From Mycteria americana (taxonomy: Eukaryota; Chordata; Aves; Ciconiiformes; Ciconiidae): 64,000 bases of DNA. The notes beneath the pieces were generated by a model, which was not told where the DNA came from, ran no database searches, and worked only from the letters and a program-made list of their open reading frames with translations. How positions within the stretch are numbered: position 1 is the first letter of the stretch; every line of letters begins with the position of its first letter. The stretch covers positions 3,908,501 to 3,972,500 of the forward strand of contig NC_134367.1 in the NCBI RefSeq assembly GCF_035582795.1, in the 5' to 3' direction. This document shows, piece after piece, positions 12,068 through 24,716 of this stretch. Position numbers and translations under genes: made by a program.

Positions 12068-12237
12068 TAAGGCTATTTCTCTACTAGTAAACTAAACGGC
12101 ATCATGGCTGGTTGTCTTGTCCAGAGGCCAACTGACAGTCTGGCCACAATCCAATTAAACCTTCACTGCCTGGGCAGCACAAGATTCAGCACCCAGGCAT
12201 GGCACTGATTAACTTACTGGTATAGATAGAACTCCAG
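12068..12237 (+). mobile_element. Inverted-repeat element, copy 4 (internally deleted)
   Basis: Both ends are well preserved: the left reads TATTTCTCTACTAGTAAAC then TAAACGGCATC, and the right is its inverted form, CTGATTAACTTACTGG then TATAGATAGAACTCCAG. Only about 170 bp separate the outer ends, because the central GGTGGCTGCA core is missing. It lies in the proposed FAM167A 3' UTR, where it could form a hairpin in RNA. Confidence 0.6.
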
Positions 12238-14179
12238 TGCCCAAAATACCTCCTTCCTTAGCAGAAAGAAATGATACTCAGTGAGCTTTGAAGTGGAGGG
12301 GGAGGCATCACCGAGGGGTTACGTACTATGGGAAATAGAGGACTGATCTCAGCTCTAGAGTCCCCTGCTAGTCCCTAGCCCCATGTGGCTATGAACCCCT
12401 TCGTGACGTTAATTTGTTCCTCCCACGGACACCTGTGGAGGCAGACAAATTATTTGTCTTCTCTGCATTGACCTAAGCTCTCTGTGGAAACCCCAAGTCT
12501 TGAAGCCTCATTGCATCTTCCCAGGCGTGGAAGAGTCTCATAGGCTTCTGGTTCACGTCATGTTTGGGAACAAAGATGTGGGTCCACCACTCAGCCTCCT
12601 AAGAGAGGCATCCTGCGGGCTCACGTGCACACACACAACAACTTATGCACACACACAGCTTACAGACACAGTCAGGTACAGGCACGTCAACACAGCCGCA
12701 CAGCTTGCAGCTCAGCGCTGGCTCGCATCTCTGGCTCGTCCCCAGGGCTTGGGCTGGTGCTGCGTGGACACAATGTTCACTCGGCCGCAGAGCTCTCTGC
12801 TTGGGCACGTGGCGGAGAGCAGAGTTGGGCTGGGGTGATGGGTTGAGAGATTGCACCGCTCCGACGTGGCCAGGAGAGATGTTGGCACAGGAGGGAGAGC
12901 CTAGAGGCACCCACGCTCCCTCTAGACAGACTGTCTTGGATGCTAGGTGTCCCAAGATTGCCATGGCTAGATGTCTTGAGTCCCTGCCCTTGCTGGGCTA
13001 CACCATGGGTGTCTCACGTACAGGCAGGTGTGCAGCGGTGTGCACTGAAAGGCAAGAAAATACAGCATCCATCTTACATACTGCCAAGCCGGGAGGGAAT
13101 CCCATGTATTTGCTGCAGGTCCAAAGCTCACGGCAGCAATATTTCTCCCTTCAATTTTATAGTCACACTTTATGTTCATTAACACAAAAGTCCCTTTTCT
13201 CCTCTTGAATTTCCTTTCTCTGATGGATGTGTGTTGCTACAGAGGATCCAGGATTTGCTGGTGCTGCTGTTGGGGGAATGTTAGCCTGGGGGTGATTTCT
13301 CTGATATGAGATGTCTTGGGTGTAGGTTACCTCCTTTGCCTTACTGGTTGTGGGGGTAACCACGCGGTGTCTTGTGGCCACTGCTGACAGCAAGATCACG
13401 AACACGTATTGCTCTGGGTATAACTTCTAGGGCACACAGGTGACTTCTGGCTGGCTGGAGTCTCTATATAAATGTGTCCATGATCTGTCCATAATCTATA
13501 CCACAGGCAAAATTAAGCTAGAGTACACTGGACTCAACAGAGCAAGTCAACAAACACATCTCACCACTTCTTGGAGCTGCATACCATTTAACCCACAGTG
13601 CCTCACCTGCTGGGAGGACTCCGTTCCACTGGAAATCATCTTCCTACCTGAAATAGCCCCAGGGACCCTGTGCCTGGGCCAGCAGAGGCTGAGGATTGAT
13701 GCCCAAGGAGACATCCAGGGAGGAGAGTGACTCTGAAGAGACAGCTCTAGCCTGGCAGGAGGTAAAGGGGAAGGAAAAAGGGATTTTGCTTTGCTTTGTG
13801 GTTGGTCTTTGACACACACCCCTTTTGATTTCTGAGTACAAAGAGCCGCACTGGAGCTGCGTTCTCTTAGTTACTTGTGGGGGGAAGAGAAGGAGAAGGG
13901 ACTTTGCAAAGGAGCAGGCTAAGCGCACATGTTGGGTTCAGATGCTCTCCACGCTTCCTCCATGCAGGTCTTGTCTTCTCAACGAGCATCTCTGTGCCGT
14001 CTCAGTGCCCAGCTCTGCTGCTCTACCCTGCCACCAAGACCAGCTGTGGGTTCCCTGTTTGCTCCTGTTCCCTCTGCCCCTCTTTGGCCTTTTTTCGCCC
14101 AGCCATCAGGCGGAGAGAACCCTGGCACTGCCCAGTCCTCTCTCTCTTTCTCCCCCATCCTTCCCTCTTCTTCCCCCCT

Positions 14180-14560
<381 letters not shown>

Positions 14561-15746
14561 CTAGAGATGCTACCCCACTGCAAAGAATTAGGAGGGAAAT
14601 GGGGGTCTTCCAAGCCAGCAATGCATCCCAGTCAAATACCAGCTCAGGACGGTGAATTTTTAGCATTCAGGAAGTCTGTGCCTGCTCAGGTTTTCAGGAG
14701 CACCAGGAAACTGGAATTAAAGCCAGCCTTGCCAAGGCTGTTAGCTTAGGTATCCATCAGCACAGGTTTCATAGCCTCCATCTCAACCTTAAGCAAAGCC
14801 CAAATTAATTTTGTTCATAAGGGAGCAGCCACAGTGAGAAGTAGCAATTAGAGGTGGAAAGGACCAATTAAAACAACCCCAGAGAACCGATCCCCGAATA
14901 CTTGGCCCGGGTTTCCAGCCTGCATAAATCAGGGCTGGTTCACAACAGCTGGGAACACGGCCCTCCACATCCCCCATGGCTTATCTCGCCGATTTGAAGT
15001 GGCTCTCAGGATGGGACCTCCATGTTTTCCCACAGGAGAGAGAACAACTATCCTGCAGGCTAATGAGCTAACTGTTTTGGAGGTTTTTTCCTCCCCTGGC
15101 ACCTAACTTCGGAAGGTGGAAGATTCAGAAGTGATGAAAGAAAAGAGCTTTTCTTGGTTTTTTAAAATTCCAATTTATAATTAAGCAGAAAATTTATTGC
15201 CGCAGGATATTGGGGGTGGTGAAGGAAGGACGCAAACACTTGGTGCAAGAATCAGCCTTTGTCTGGGGAACAGAAGCAGGCAGAGCTAGAACAGCAGATG
15301 CCAAGAAGACAATTCCCACATCTCACCTCACATCCCTCCTCACAGAAAAGCAACAAACCGCAAGCAACAAAGAAAAGAGAGTGGTGGGAGAGAAGTCGAA
15401 CAACTCAGCAAACCTTGCTGCTTAATCTCTCTGTAACTACTGGAGACAAGGAGGGAGCACAACTGGCTGGAAAACAGTCCTACACCTGCCCCGATGCGAT
15501 GTCCTACCTCTTTCCCTGGTGTTGCCTCCATCGCAGGACATGAACTGGCAGTGGAAGGAGCACCTTGGTACCAAGGCTTCTGGTTTTGTTTTGTTTGCAT
15601 TTTTTTTTTTTCCCTCCCAATGTCTCCCTGGGTATGTGCTGTCCTCATCGACTTCTCAGTGCATGAGACAATGCCCTGAGCTCATCTCCAGCTGCACTGT
15701 GGAGCTGCCCTGACCCCAAATCCATCCTTTACCTGGCTCCTTTCAC

Positions 15747-16384
15747 AGAATCACAGAATCACAGAATCGTATAGGTTGGAAAAGACCTTTAAGATCATCG
15801 AGTCCAACCATAAACCTAACACTGCCAAGACGACCACTACACCATGTCCCTAAGCACCTCATCCAAATGTCCTTTAAATACCTCCAGGGATGGCGACTCA
15901 ACCACTTCCCTGGGCAGCCTGTTCCAATGCTTGATAACCCTTTCAGTGAAGTAAAATTTCCTAATATCCAGTCTAAACCTCCCCTGGCGCAACTTGAGGC
16001 CATTTCCTCTTGTCCTATCACTTGTTACCTGGGAGAAGAGACCGACCCCCACCTCTCTACACCCTCCTTTCAGGTAGTTGTAGAGAGCGATGAGGTCTCC
16101 CCTCAGCCTCCTTTTCTCCAGGCTCAACAACCCCAGGTCCCTCAGCCGCTCCCCATCAGCCTTGTGCTCCAGACCCTTCCCCAGCTCCGTTGCCCTTCTC
16201 TGGACACGCTCCAGCCCCTCAATGTCTCTCTGGGAGTGAGGGGCCCAACACTGAACACAGCATTCGAGGTGCGGCCTCACCAGTGCCCAGTCCAGGGGCA
16301 CGATCACTGCCCTAGTCCTGCTGGCCACACTACTTCTGACACAAGCCAGGATGCCATTGGCTTTCTTGGCCACCTGGGCACAAA
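15747..16384 (-). mobile_element. CR1 LINE, 5'-truncated 3' end
   Basis: Read on the minus strand, the fragment encodes the C-terminal part of the CR1 ORF2 reverse transcriptase. A 178-residue frame (15837-16373) includes [69 protein letters not shown] and [20 protein letters not shown]. These are hallmark segments of avian CR1. The 3' end carries the typical short tail and about three copies of the octamer ATTCTGTG (15747-15770), the target-primed end of CR1. The frame is open over nearly the whole fragment, so it is one of the younger insertions in the window. It is 5' truncated and lacks endonuclease and catalytic RT motifs, so it is immobile. It lies inside the FAM167A intron in the same transcriptional sense. 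Confidence 0.95.
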
Positions 16385-16453
16385 TTGCATCACTTTGGTT
16401 TGCATCACTAGTTTCTTGGCTCCCTGTGGTTTGAACGAGCTCAGAAACAGACC

Positions 16454-16737
16454 CAGACTACATCTATAGCAATACATTAGTGCATTGCAACGAAGTCTCT
16501 GCACTTGATTGCAAGCAAGGTCCTGGCACCATTTGAGCTGAGGCCAGGTCTCACACTCCCAAGCAATTCCCCATAGGCACTCTTCAGGAGTTAAGGCAGT
16601 GGGATGCATCCTCAGTAGGCATTTGGGATGCAGCCACCTTGTCTGGATTTTAACAGCATGGACGTGGCCAGACCATACCAGTTTGCCTCCAGGCCTGAAA
16701 ATCAGCTGTTTAGTTTACAGGTCCAGATGTAGCTCTG
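16454..16737 (-). mobile_element. Inverted-repeat element, copy 5 (best complete copy)
   Basis: The outer ends are near-perfect inverted repeats, CAGACTACATCT at the left and the complement of CAGAGCTACATCT at the right (ending at 16737). The interior carries CTTCAGGAGTT, GATGCAGCCACC (16627-16638), GACGTGGCCAGACCATACC, and CTGTTTAGTTTAC near the end. Length is 284 bp with no open frame of note. No target-site duplication is obvious. It sits 70 bp from the CR1 fragment. Confidence 0.65.
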
Positions 16738-19140
16738 GGGTGGGGGATAAATTTATTCCTGATCTGGCGGCTCATACATGAAGCTGCAGAAGGGAAGGGA
16801 GGAGGGAAAATTCCCCTCAAGAGGCTCCACAGGTGGCCCTGGTATTTCTACATGAGATCTTTCCCATGCCTGATACATGGGCTGCTGCAACAAGGCCTTC
16901 AACCAGAGTAGCCTTGGGGTTGCTCTAGCTTGCGGCACAATCCCTCCTTCTCCAGGCAATGCCTCCAAAGACGTCGGGATTGCCCCTTGCAGCATTGCCA
17001 GTCTCACAGCAAGGTGAAGCAGCCACCTGAGGAGGCTGAAGGGTTTGGAGGGAAGCCTGGCTCTGCTCCAGCTGTTTTCTGCAGCTGTTGGGAAGCCCTT
17101 TGCAATGCTGTGCTCAGAGCCCAAGCTGAGAGCTGGCATGAGTATAAGGAAAGTTAATCCAAGCCAAGCAAGGCTTTTCTCACTCCGGCACCAGGAAGGA
17201 CCTTGCCTGATGCTCTTAGCCAGCAATTGGACTCCAGCTTGGTTGCCTGTGTGTACAAATCTCAGAGTGAATCTCTCTCTTTCTCTCTCGTGAAATCCGG
17301 TAGGGTTGTAGCCATTTACCTTCTTCAAAAAAACACCGTTTCCTTGCAGACCTCATATCCTGTGCCCCCAGCAGAGTAATGCCACTCGGCAGGTTTTTCT
17401 TCTCCCACGTGAGTTGCAATGAAAAAAAAATTCATTTTGTTGATATTTTTCCCTGTTTCACAATGAATGCTGCGACTTGACATTTTATCAGGAAGGCAAT
17501 TGTGGGCATTATTGGACTGACCCTTGGTCATTCTTTCTTGACAGTTTATCAAGCTACATAAGGAATGTCAACAAATGCTTTCATTAAATGCTTTGAGGAA
17601 TGTAAAAAAATGCAAACAAACCCAAGAAGGGTTTAAAATGGCCTCTAAAATTACGAGGCTATTGCGGAGAGGGATGTGAGTTGGAAATTGCTATTTTTCC
17701 CTTGCAAGCCAGCTTTCCACTTTTTGACCGGTTCTTGCTTTTGAGGAACCAGACTCTTCCACAGCCAAGGGCAACGTGGCACGGGGCAAACCCACCACCC
17801 ATCTACATTGATCACCGAGGCTGTGACACCATCTTAGACACAGCCTTGCCTGGCTGTGCTCTGGGGCTGAACAGGGAAGCAAGGGTGACCTGTCAGATGT
17901 GCACCATTAGCCAGGGCTGTCCCAGGGGGATAAAGCCCTCTTCTGCCCTCCAGGAAAGAAAGGTAGATGGGTGAGGAACAAAACCTGGCAATGGTTGACT
18001 AAAGGATGACATGCACAATGAGGAGATGGCACAGGGGATGAGGGCTGTCACTGCTTGTGCCCCTTGGAAGGCCCCTTCGGCTTCTCGAGGGCTCAGGAGT
18101 GCCTTGCATGGTGATAGGTCCCATGGAGGCAGGTCCCATGGGGTGATGACTGGGTGGGGACCAGAGCACTAAAGGCCCCACCATGGGCAGGAAGGGTGGG
18201 CTGCTCTGCAGGGCACAGCCTCTCTCGCTCCTCCTGCTCATTGCCAAGGCTCAGCTTGAGATGCAAACACCCTGCCCTCCCTCCGTGGACTTGTCCCGTC
18301 AAACCTTGCTTTGTTCAAAACCAGTCAGAATATTAGCAGAGTTTGGGTCTGAACCCAGAAATCCCCATTCTCCTTCTCTTTCCCAGAGGTTCCTCATGAG
18401 TACTAGAAACATTCAATCCATCCCATGCTGAGGACCAAACCATCTCTAGAAATGATTAATGATCTCTTTTTAAAAGGAGCACTGTCGGGTAAGCAAAACT
18501 CCACAAAGCTTCCTGGAAAGAAATAATGGGATTACAGGGGCCACATCATGGGAAGCTGTGGGTTTTTGGTTTACACAGTTCACCCACAGGGCCAGTCACC
18601 ACAGTGTAACTCAACGCACCAGTTCATCTGTGTGGGACGACCGCATGATCCCACATACTCTGTGCAATGTCCTGGAGAAACCCATGGGGAGCACTCAGCA
18701 GAAGCCATGCATTTTGCTTCCTTCGAGTCTCACATGCCAAATGCAGGAACAGCCTCAGGTATGTCTTGCTCACACAAACCACTTTTTAACACACTCTGCC
18801 TCTTTCTGCACGCCCAGCTCCAACAAGCAAAGAGCTACCTTTCATCTGCATGGTTGGAGCACACTGGTGGGATGGACAAGCTGCTGGTTTGATCTTCCCT
18901 GGGTGGAAGGGGGAACCAAACCCAGGTCCTTCCTGGCAGAGGAGCGACTGCAGCTCCTAGGCTGAATCACAAAGCTGGACCACAGAGGCCTAAAGTCTTA
19001 TGAACCCAGGAAGGATTTTCTGTTTGGATTGAGCCTCAGAGTCTCCCAGGGATGTTTAATATGGGGGAGGGAGAGAAAGTTTTGGATGCATCCTTGCCAG
19101 GTGTCCAGTCTAGGTGGCTTAGCCCAAATAGGTAGAAGTA

Positions 19141-19176
19141 GCTCAGGGTGTAGCCTAGAGCTCAGGGTGTAGCCTT
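19141..19176 (+). repeat. Tandem duplication, 19-bp period
   Basis: GCTCAGGGTGTAGCCT occurs at 19141 and 19160, inside the FAM167A intron. Confidence 0.9.
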
Positions 19177-21411
19177 GTCTTCAAGTTTGCCTTAACCATA
19201 TGGTCACAGAGAGGAAGACCAATAATGTTCCCATTGCCAGTGGTCCGTCTCCCTGCGTTGCTATGGGGGGATGTATCAGCAGAGCCTGGCATGGCATGGA
19301 CGTGTGGAGCTCCTTGGGACCTTCTCCCAAAAGAGAAGTGACCCATGGACAGCATCCCAGTTTGTGGCCCATAAAGCTCAGGGTGATGTCTGTGGAGAAG
19401 TGGCTGCTCCCATGGAGCTAGTCCTTTTTATTTCCAAAAGATGAAAAGGAACTTAAATGTAAACTGGTGCTTTCCTAACTGAGTGCAGCCACTTGAATTC
19501 AAGCATGGAGAAGCACAGGCCAGTTATTAGACCCTTGCCAAACACTTCAGAGAAGTCAGTTAAGTCTGTGTTTTGGTTTGAGGCTTCATCTACAAAGATG
19601 CTCAGATGCCACCCTGCCACGGCTAATTTTAGGTGCTCACGCCCTTGTGGTGCAACCCACAGCCCCACACGAGGTATCTAATCTCCTTCTGCACTGCCTG
19701 GGAGTTACACACCACCAAAGTCCAGGATACCTTTGCCAGCTGACACATGCAGACCCTGACGTGGGTCCCAAATCTCACACTTCTTCAGTGTTGAGTTTAG
19801 TCTGTCTTGACTCCTTCAGAATTAATCGTATTGCCGTTCCTGAGGGAGGTAGTTACCTCTGGTTTTTGTTAAATTAAGGGGTGCTAAAATGCTTCCAGGA
19901 TTAGGAATGTTGTACCTAGCAGAAAGCTCACTGCCAGAGGAAAAGCCTGGCAGCTTAGCATCTGAGTGAGGTGAACAGAGGGACATCTCAGTGGACTTGC
20001 ATGTGGGCTTACACAGGAGAAGAGCACATCATTTCTGAGAGCTGCAGTTACATCTCTGCTATGTTGTATCCTACGTGGGTCCTGTTGTGTGATAACTCCT
20101 AAACTGTGCTGCTGTTCTAGCAATTTAACAGTAGAGATGACCCGGCTCTGGTGCCTGTGCCCATGACCTTTCACTGCTTTAAATAAAAATACAGAAAAAT
20201 CCTTCCTGGACCTGCTATGTAGCAGAGGACTCCCAGTGCAGGCCAATATCCATCACCATATCCATGCTCTGGGCTCCTCCTCCTCTCCACTTCTGAACAA
20301 CCACAGTGATCTGCAGCGAGGCTCATGTCAACACTGCTTTGGTGCCACATCATTGTTTAAATTCACTTAAGTACTTGTTCAGCCAATATCAGTAACCCAA
20401 ACAGAGATAATAGCGGTTAATGTTTAATAATAGATGTCTGACCAACAGGACATAGGTGTTTTATGATTTCCCAGGAGAGAGCATCAGACATTTGTGTCCC
20501 TTTTCAAGAGTCTTTCCTGCATTCTGGCTCACACACCTCAGATTTCAGTGCCAAACATTGGTGACTTTGAGATGGAAAATGTATTTTCCTACTGCGACGA
20601 GGTCAGAACTGTCCTAAGATGTCCCAGTTCATAGCAGAGTTTTGTTCTTTAACCACATTTAGGAGGAAGAGGGCTTTGAGGGCTTAATTTTAGAACTTGT
20701 AAAACCTGACAAATTTCAAAAACAAAGAAGAAAATACAATCTGACCACTGTGATCCTTGGGTCTGTCACCATGCCCTGGCTGTTAGGGCTCTACTTTCAG
20801 CATTGATGAAGAGCAGCCACACTTGACAGGGCAAAGGCAAACACGAGGGCAAAGAAGAGGCAGGAGGAGTTGGGGAGAGAAATGTTCCAGCCCCGGGGTG
20901 GTTCAGCACATGCTGAGTGCTGCAATTTGCTCGTACACCTACACAGAGCCTCTCAGCGCAAAAACAAGAGCAGGAGTTTGCATGTCTGAATAAATCACCT
21001 TCTCCGGGCCAGATTCTCAGCAGGTCCCAGCTGACACGGCTGGCTGGAGCTCAGTGGACATATGTCAGTCCTATAAACCAGGGCGAGGACTTGATGTGCA
21101 GAATCAGGTCCTGGGAGAGGTCATGTGGGGTGAAAGACCAAGAACAGCAGATACACGGTAAGACCTCGGGCTTGTCCTTCACTTCTGAACATGAGGAGCC
21201 TGAACTTGGCTGAACCTGAACCAGAGCAGACTCTGGACACACGGAGGCAAATTCCTTGCAGTGTTGGATGACCCCTTTTGTGTGAACTGGGAGTAATGCT
21301 TCAGGTTTTACAGGCAACTTTAATTTTAAAGCTGGGCACTCCTGGACTGTCACTTGACCAAGCACCTAACCCATGCCGTGGCCCATTCTGTAGCACCATG
21401 GCCAAGGGGAA

Positions 21412-21590
21412 GTTCGGGCATATATGTACTACTAAATTCACTTTGCTGCCTCTGCTGGTTTTGGCTGGGATAGAGTTAATTCCAAAACTGGGTGGTCTCA
21501 TACAAATTGCCTGTTGGGAACAGTCCCCAGCATGTGCAAACTCCTGAAGCTCTAGCTGTTTGGCAGGGTGCTAACTGGTACAAGCCAAAA
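21412..21590 (+). mobile_element. Inverted-repeat element, copy 6 (internally deleted)
   Basis: The left end is ATATATGTACTACTAAATTC. The interior reads CCAAAACTGGGTGGTCTCAT, AAATTGCCTGTTGGGAACAG and AACTCCTGAAG, closely matching copy 3. The right end is GGTGCTAACTGGTACAAGCC. A stretch at about 21456-21483 (TTTTGGCTGGGATAGAGTTA) differs from other copies and resembles the start of an avian ERVL-type LTR. It is too short to call. Confidence 0.5.
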
Positions 21591-24500
21591 CCATGCTGGG
21601 GCCATGCTGTTGAAATAACCCAGCCTAAGCACACTGGTAGCCGTGATGAGGGTTGCACAGAGTGGGTGATGGAGCTGCATGCCTGCATCATTGCATTTCA
21701 CTCAGTAAGGACATGGGCCGGTGTCCTTCTTTCCTGGGTAGAAATCTCCACATACACCAGCTTTTGCCCTTTCATTAATCCTACATACTCTAAATCGACT
21801 TCTCATGAAGGACGGTGTAGAGTGGAGGAGAATTCACCCTGCAGCAGAGGACAGCACGGTGGAGGCAGATTTCACCCCAGCTGTGACTACTGGATCATTT
21901 TTGGATGATCTTCAGAAAGCTGCCCGGGATACTCACGCTTGCTTGGGGCAAGGCTGGGTTGCGTGGTGCTCCCAGGTCTATGGTCTCCTACGTTAAACCA
22001 GACCAGAAAGATTGACTGCCACTTAGGGTGACCTTACCCAAGGTGTGGGTTGCTGGCTGCCTCGAGCAGGGTGCTGTCTGAGGGATGCTGCTCTTTCTGG
22101 CTTTGGCTCCTGCCTTAAGTAAATGTAGAAACTTAGACATAACCATATCCCGCTCTGAAACCTTCCCGTTTGCTTTACTATCACAACATGGGGGTAGACA
22201 AGGAAAAATCCTGGCTGTGTTGGGATGTGTGGAAGCTTGTTTGTTTATTTGAAAAGAATCTGGGTTTCACCCTCAAAATGTAACACGAAATGCATCTTTT
22301 TGTTCCAGCATCCTGTGATGCGATGGCCTCGCTGCATTCTCACTGTTCGCTGGCAGCTCTTATCCAACAATAGTGCCTCCAACATAGCTATTTAGCTGTG
22401 TGGCCAGTCAAATACATGCTCTCTTTTGGGGAAATTGTTCTAAATTACATGAGTCACTTCCAGATCCAGCAAAGACTGGTATAATTAAGAGGCAGGAAAA
22501 TGGAAAGTGAGGGACAATTAGGGTTTGCCTTGACCTTTTTCCTCTTTTAACTTAAACTTTGAGTTTTCATCAGATGGTTGTTTATATACCACACCCCAGT
22601 CTAAAGGGTAGAATCAGACTCTGAGACAATTTATACTTCCATCATGGGCAGAAACTGAAAGAACAAATCAAACCTTTTAAAATCTGGGGCTCTGAGAAGG
22701 AAAATCTGCTTCTTCCTGTCTTTGGGCATCTTGAGACTTGGGTTTTACATCAGGTGCACTGTGAATTTAAGATTGCAACACAGATGCAAGCACAGACCCA
22801 GATTCAGGTCTCAGATCAGGAGCTGAGATTCTCCAGAGCACTAAGTGATTGTAGGAGATCAGCTCAAAACTCTTTGTAATAGTCCTCGATTCCTGAAAGC
22901 ACTGCACTTGCCTTGTGAAAGCCATGGTCCTGAGAAACGTCTCAGGCACCAAAACTGTGACATCCAGAACCACCTCTGTAAGTATCTTCTCTAGAGATCA
23001 ATCTAGCTGGGCAAATACAGCAAGAGCAACAAAAAGTGGGCAAATAAAAATTCTCTGGCGCAAAAGTCACAGAGAACTTTTAAAAGCTATTATTCATTGT
23101 TGTGCATGAGAAGTTTTCCTCAAAGGCTTTCAGTCCTTATCAAAAGCAACAGAAACACAGGGTTTTGCACAGGAATTTGCACAGGAACATTTCCACAAGT
23201 GCATCTGAACTGCAAGTGATGTCCCAGCTCCCTGGGACCCTGCTGAAAATATTTCTTCTGTCAATACAATTGCAAATGCTGGTGGGACTCACAGGCAAAC
23301 TTCCAATTAGGCAACAGAAACAAAGCCACGTGACATCAGTTGTTTCCAGTCATGTGGGCCAATTAATAAAGATTTTTCATTCCAGTGAGGAGAAGGAAAG
23401 GATCACTGGAAGCGTGGTCTTGGTGTCTGCTTGCTCCTACACTTGTGAAGAGCACCGGAGCCCATTCTCCAGCCCTGAAAACAGCTGCCGAAATCTGGTC
23501 ATGGCCATCCTATCGACCTTCTGTGGCCTCCAGAAAAGATGTGCTGCGTCCACACTTCCTCCTGGGAATGATCCCCAGGCTGTACTGACTCCTGAGCTGG
23601 GTTGGGAGCTACTTAAGTCAGCACTAGTTGGCTCAGGCCAAATTTGTGCCAAAGACTGTGATAGCAACACAACATATAAAAGATGAGCTTCCAGCACCCA
23701 TGCCTTGGGTCTGTGTATTTCCCTAGCATAGATGTAGCATTTTTGTCTTGTTTTCCTCTCTGTGAAGCTACCGGTTCATAACTACCAGAAATAAACATAT
23801 GCGAAAGATAGGGCCCAAGGCTGGGATGGGAGGATGACAGAAATGTGGACTGGCTTCTAATGAAGCAGGAGCCAACAGACAATGAACCTGTAAGAGCTGG
23901 ATGAGGAGGGGTCTGAGATAAGGGTCTGGCATCATGCATACAGCAGAAAAAGGAATATTATTCGTTAGATATTACACGGTCAGAACAAGGGGTTTCCACA
24001 ACAGTTTGAAACAAAAGGAAGCACTTGGTCTCACAATGCAGAAGTGACTTGGGGGAAACAGGTTACCACAAGACCTTATAGAGAGTCATGAGTTAAAAAA
24101 AAAAAAAAAAAAGAAAAGGGAGAATTAGGCCAACACTTGGAGGTTAGATCTGCTAATGAATGTTAAATGCAGCGGTCAGCATACAACCTCCCGCTGGGGG
24201 AGTTCCTAAACCACCGACAGCCGCAAGCTGCCAGGGCAGATGCAGGGGATGGACCTAGTCACGCTTCCTTGCTACGGCCCTGACGAAGCACCCCTTCACG
24301 ATGCCCGTCAGAGAAGGGCTATCGCACCAGCAGTGCCCATGTACTCATGGTGTGCTCATACCTGCTGTATTCATCTCAGCATTGAGATATAATTAGAGAA
24401 GCAGGGGAGGGGGCAAACTACTAAAAAGTCCGAACTAGTGCAAGCTACCATATTTCCCCAGCCTGCTGGATGCCAGCAGGGATGCTGAGATGGACTCAGC

Positions 24501-24716
24501 TCCTTCTCTGAGGTTGTGGGTGCTCTGACATTTGCCTTTTCCCTTCTCTCGGCTGCTCTTGCTCCCACCAGCTACAAAAACCGCAATGATTGATTGTTGG
24601 CTTTTCACCTGAGGCTGAAGGCAGGTAGGAACAAGGAGTCGCTTGTTACCTCATTCTTTTTTTTTTTCCCCCTCTTGAAAAAGTGTGCTATCTAACAGGG
24701 ACAGGAAACCACTTAC

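Larger units (their letters stand above)
11975..14179 (-). other. FAM167A: Proposed FAM167A 3' UTR
   Basis: The region directly follows the stop codon. The first AATAAA on the minus strand after the stop is at 11995-12000, with an ATTAAA variant at about 12016-12021, which would give a 3' UTR near 2.2 kb. A kilobase-scale 3' UTR is normal for this gene in mammals. If correct, the short inverted-repeat element at 12068-12237 would be transcribed inside the 3' UTR. There is no transcript evidence. Confidence 0.35.

Noticed and set aside
15867-16469. 200-codon plus-strand open frame
   Set aside because: Antisense shadow of the CR1 reverse-transcriptase fragment.
24099-24116. A18 run as the tail of a processed pseudogene
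   Set aside because: The sequence upstream shows no cDNA-like reading frame or known gene, and no flanking target duplication was seen.
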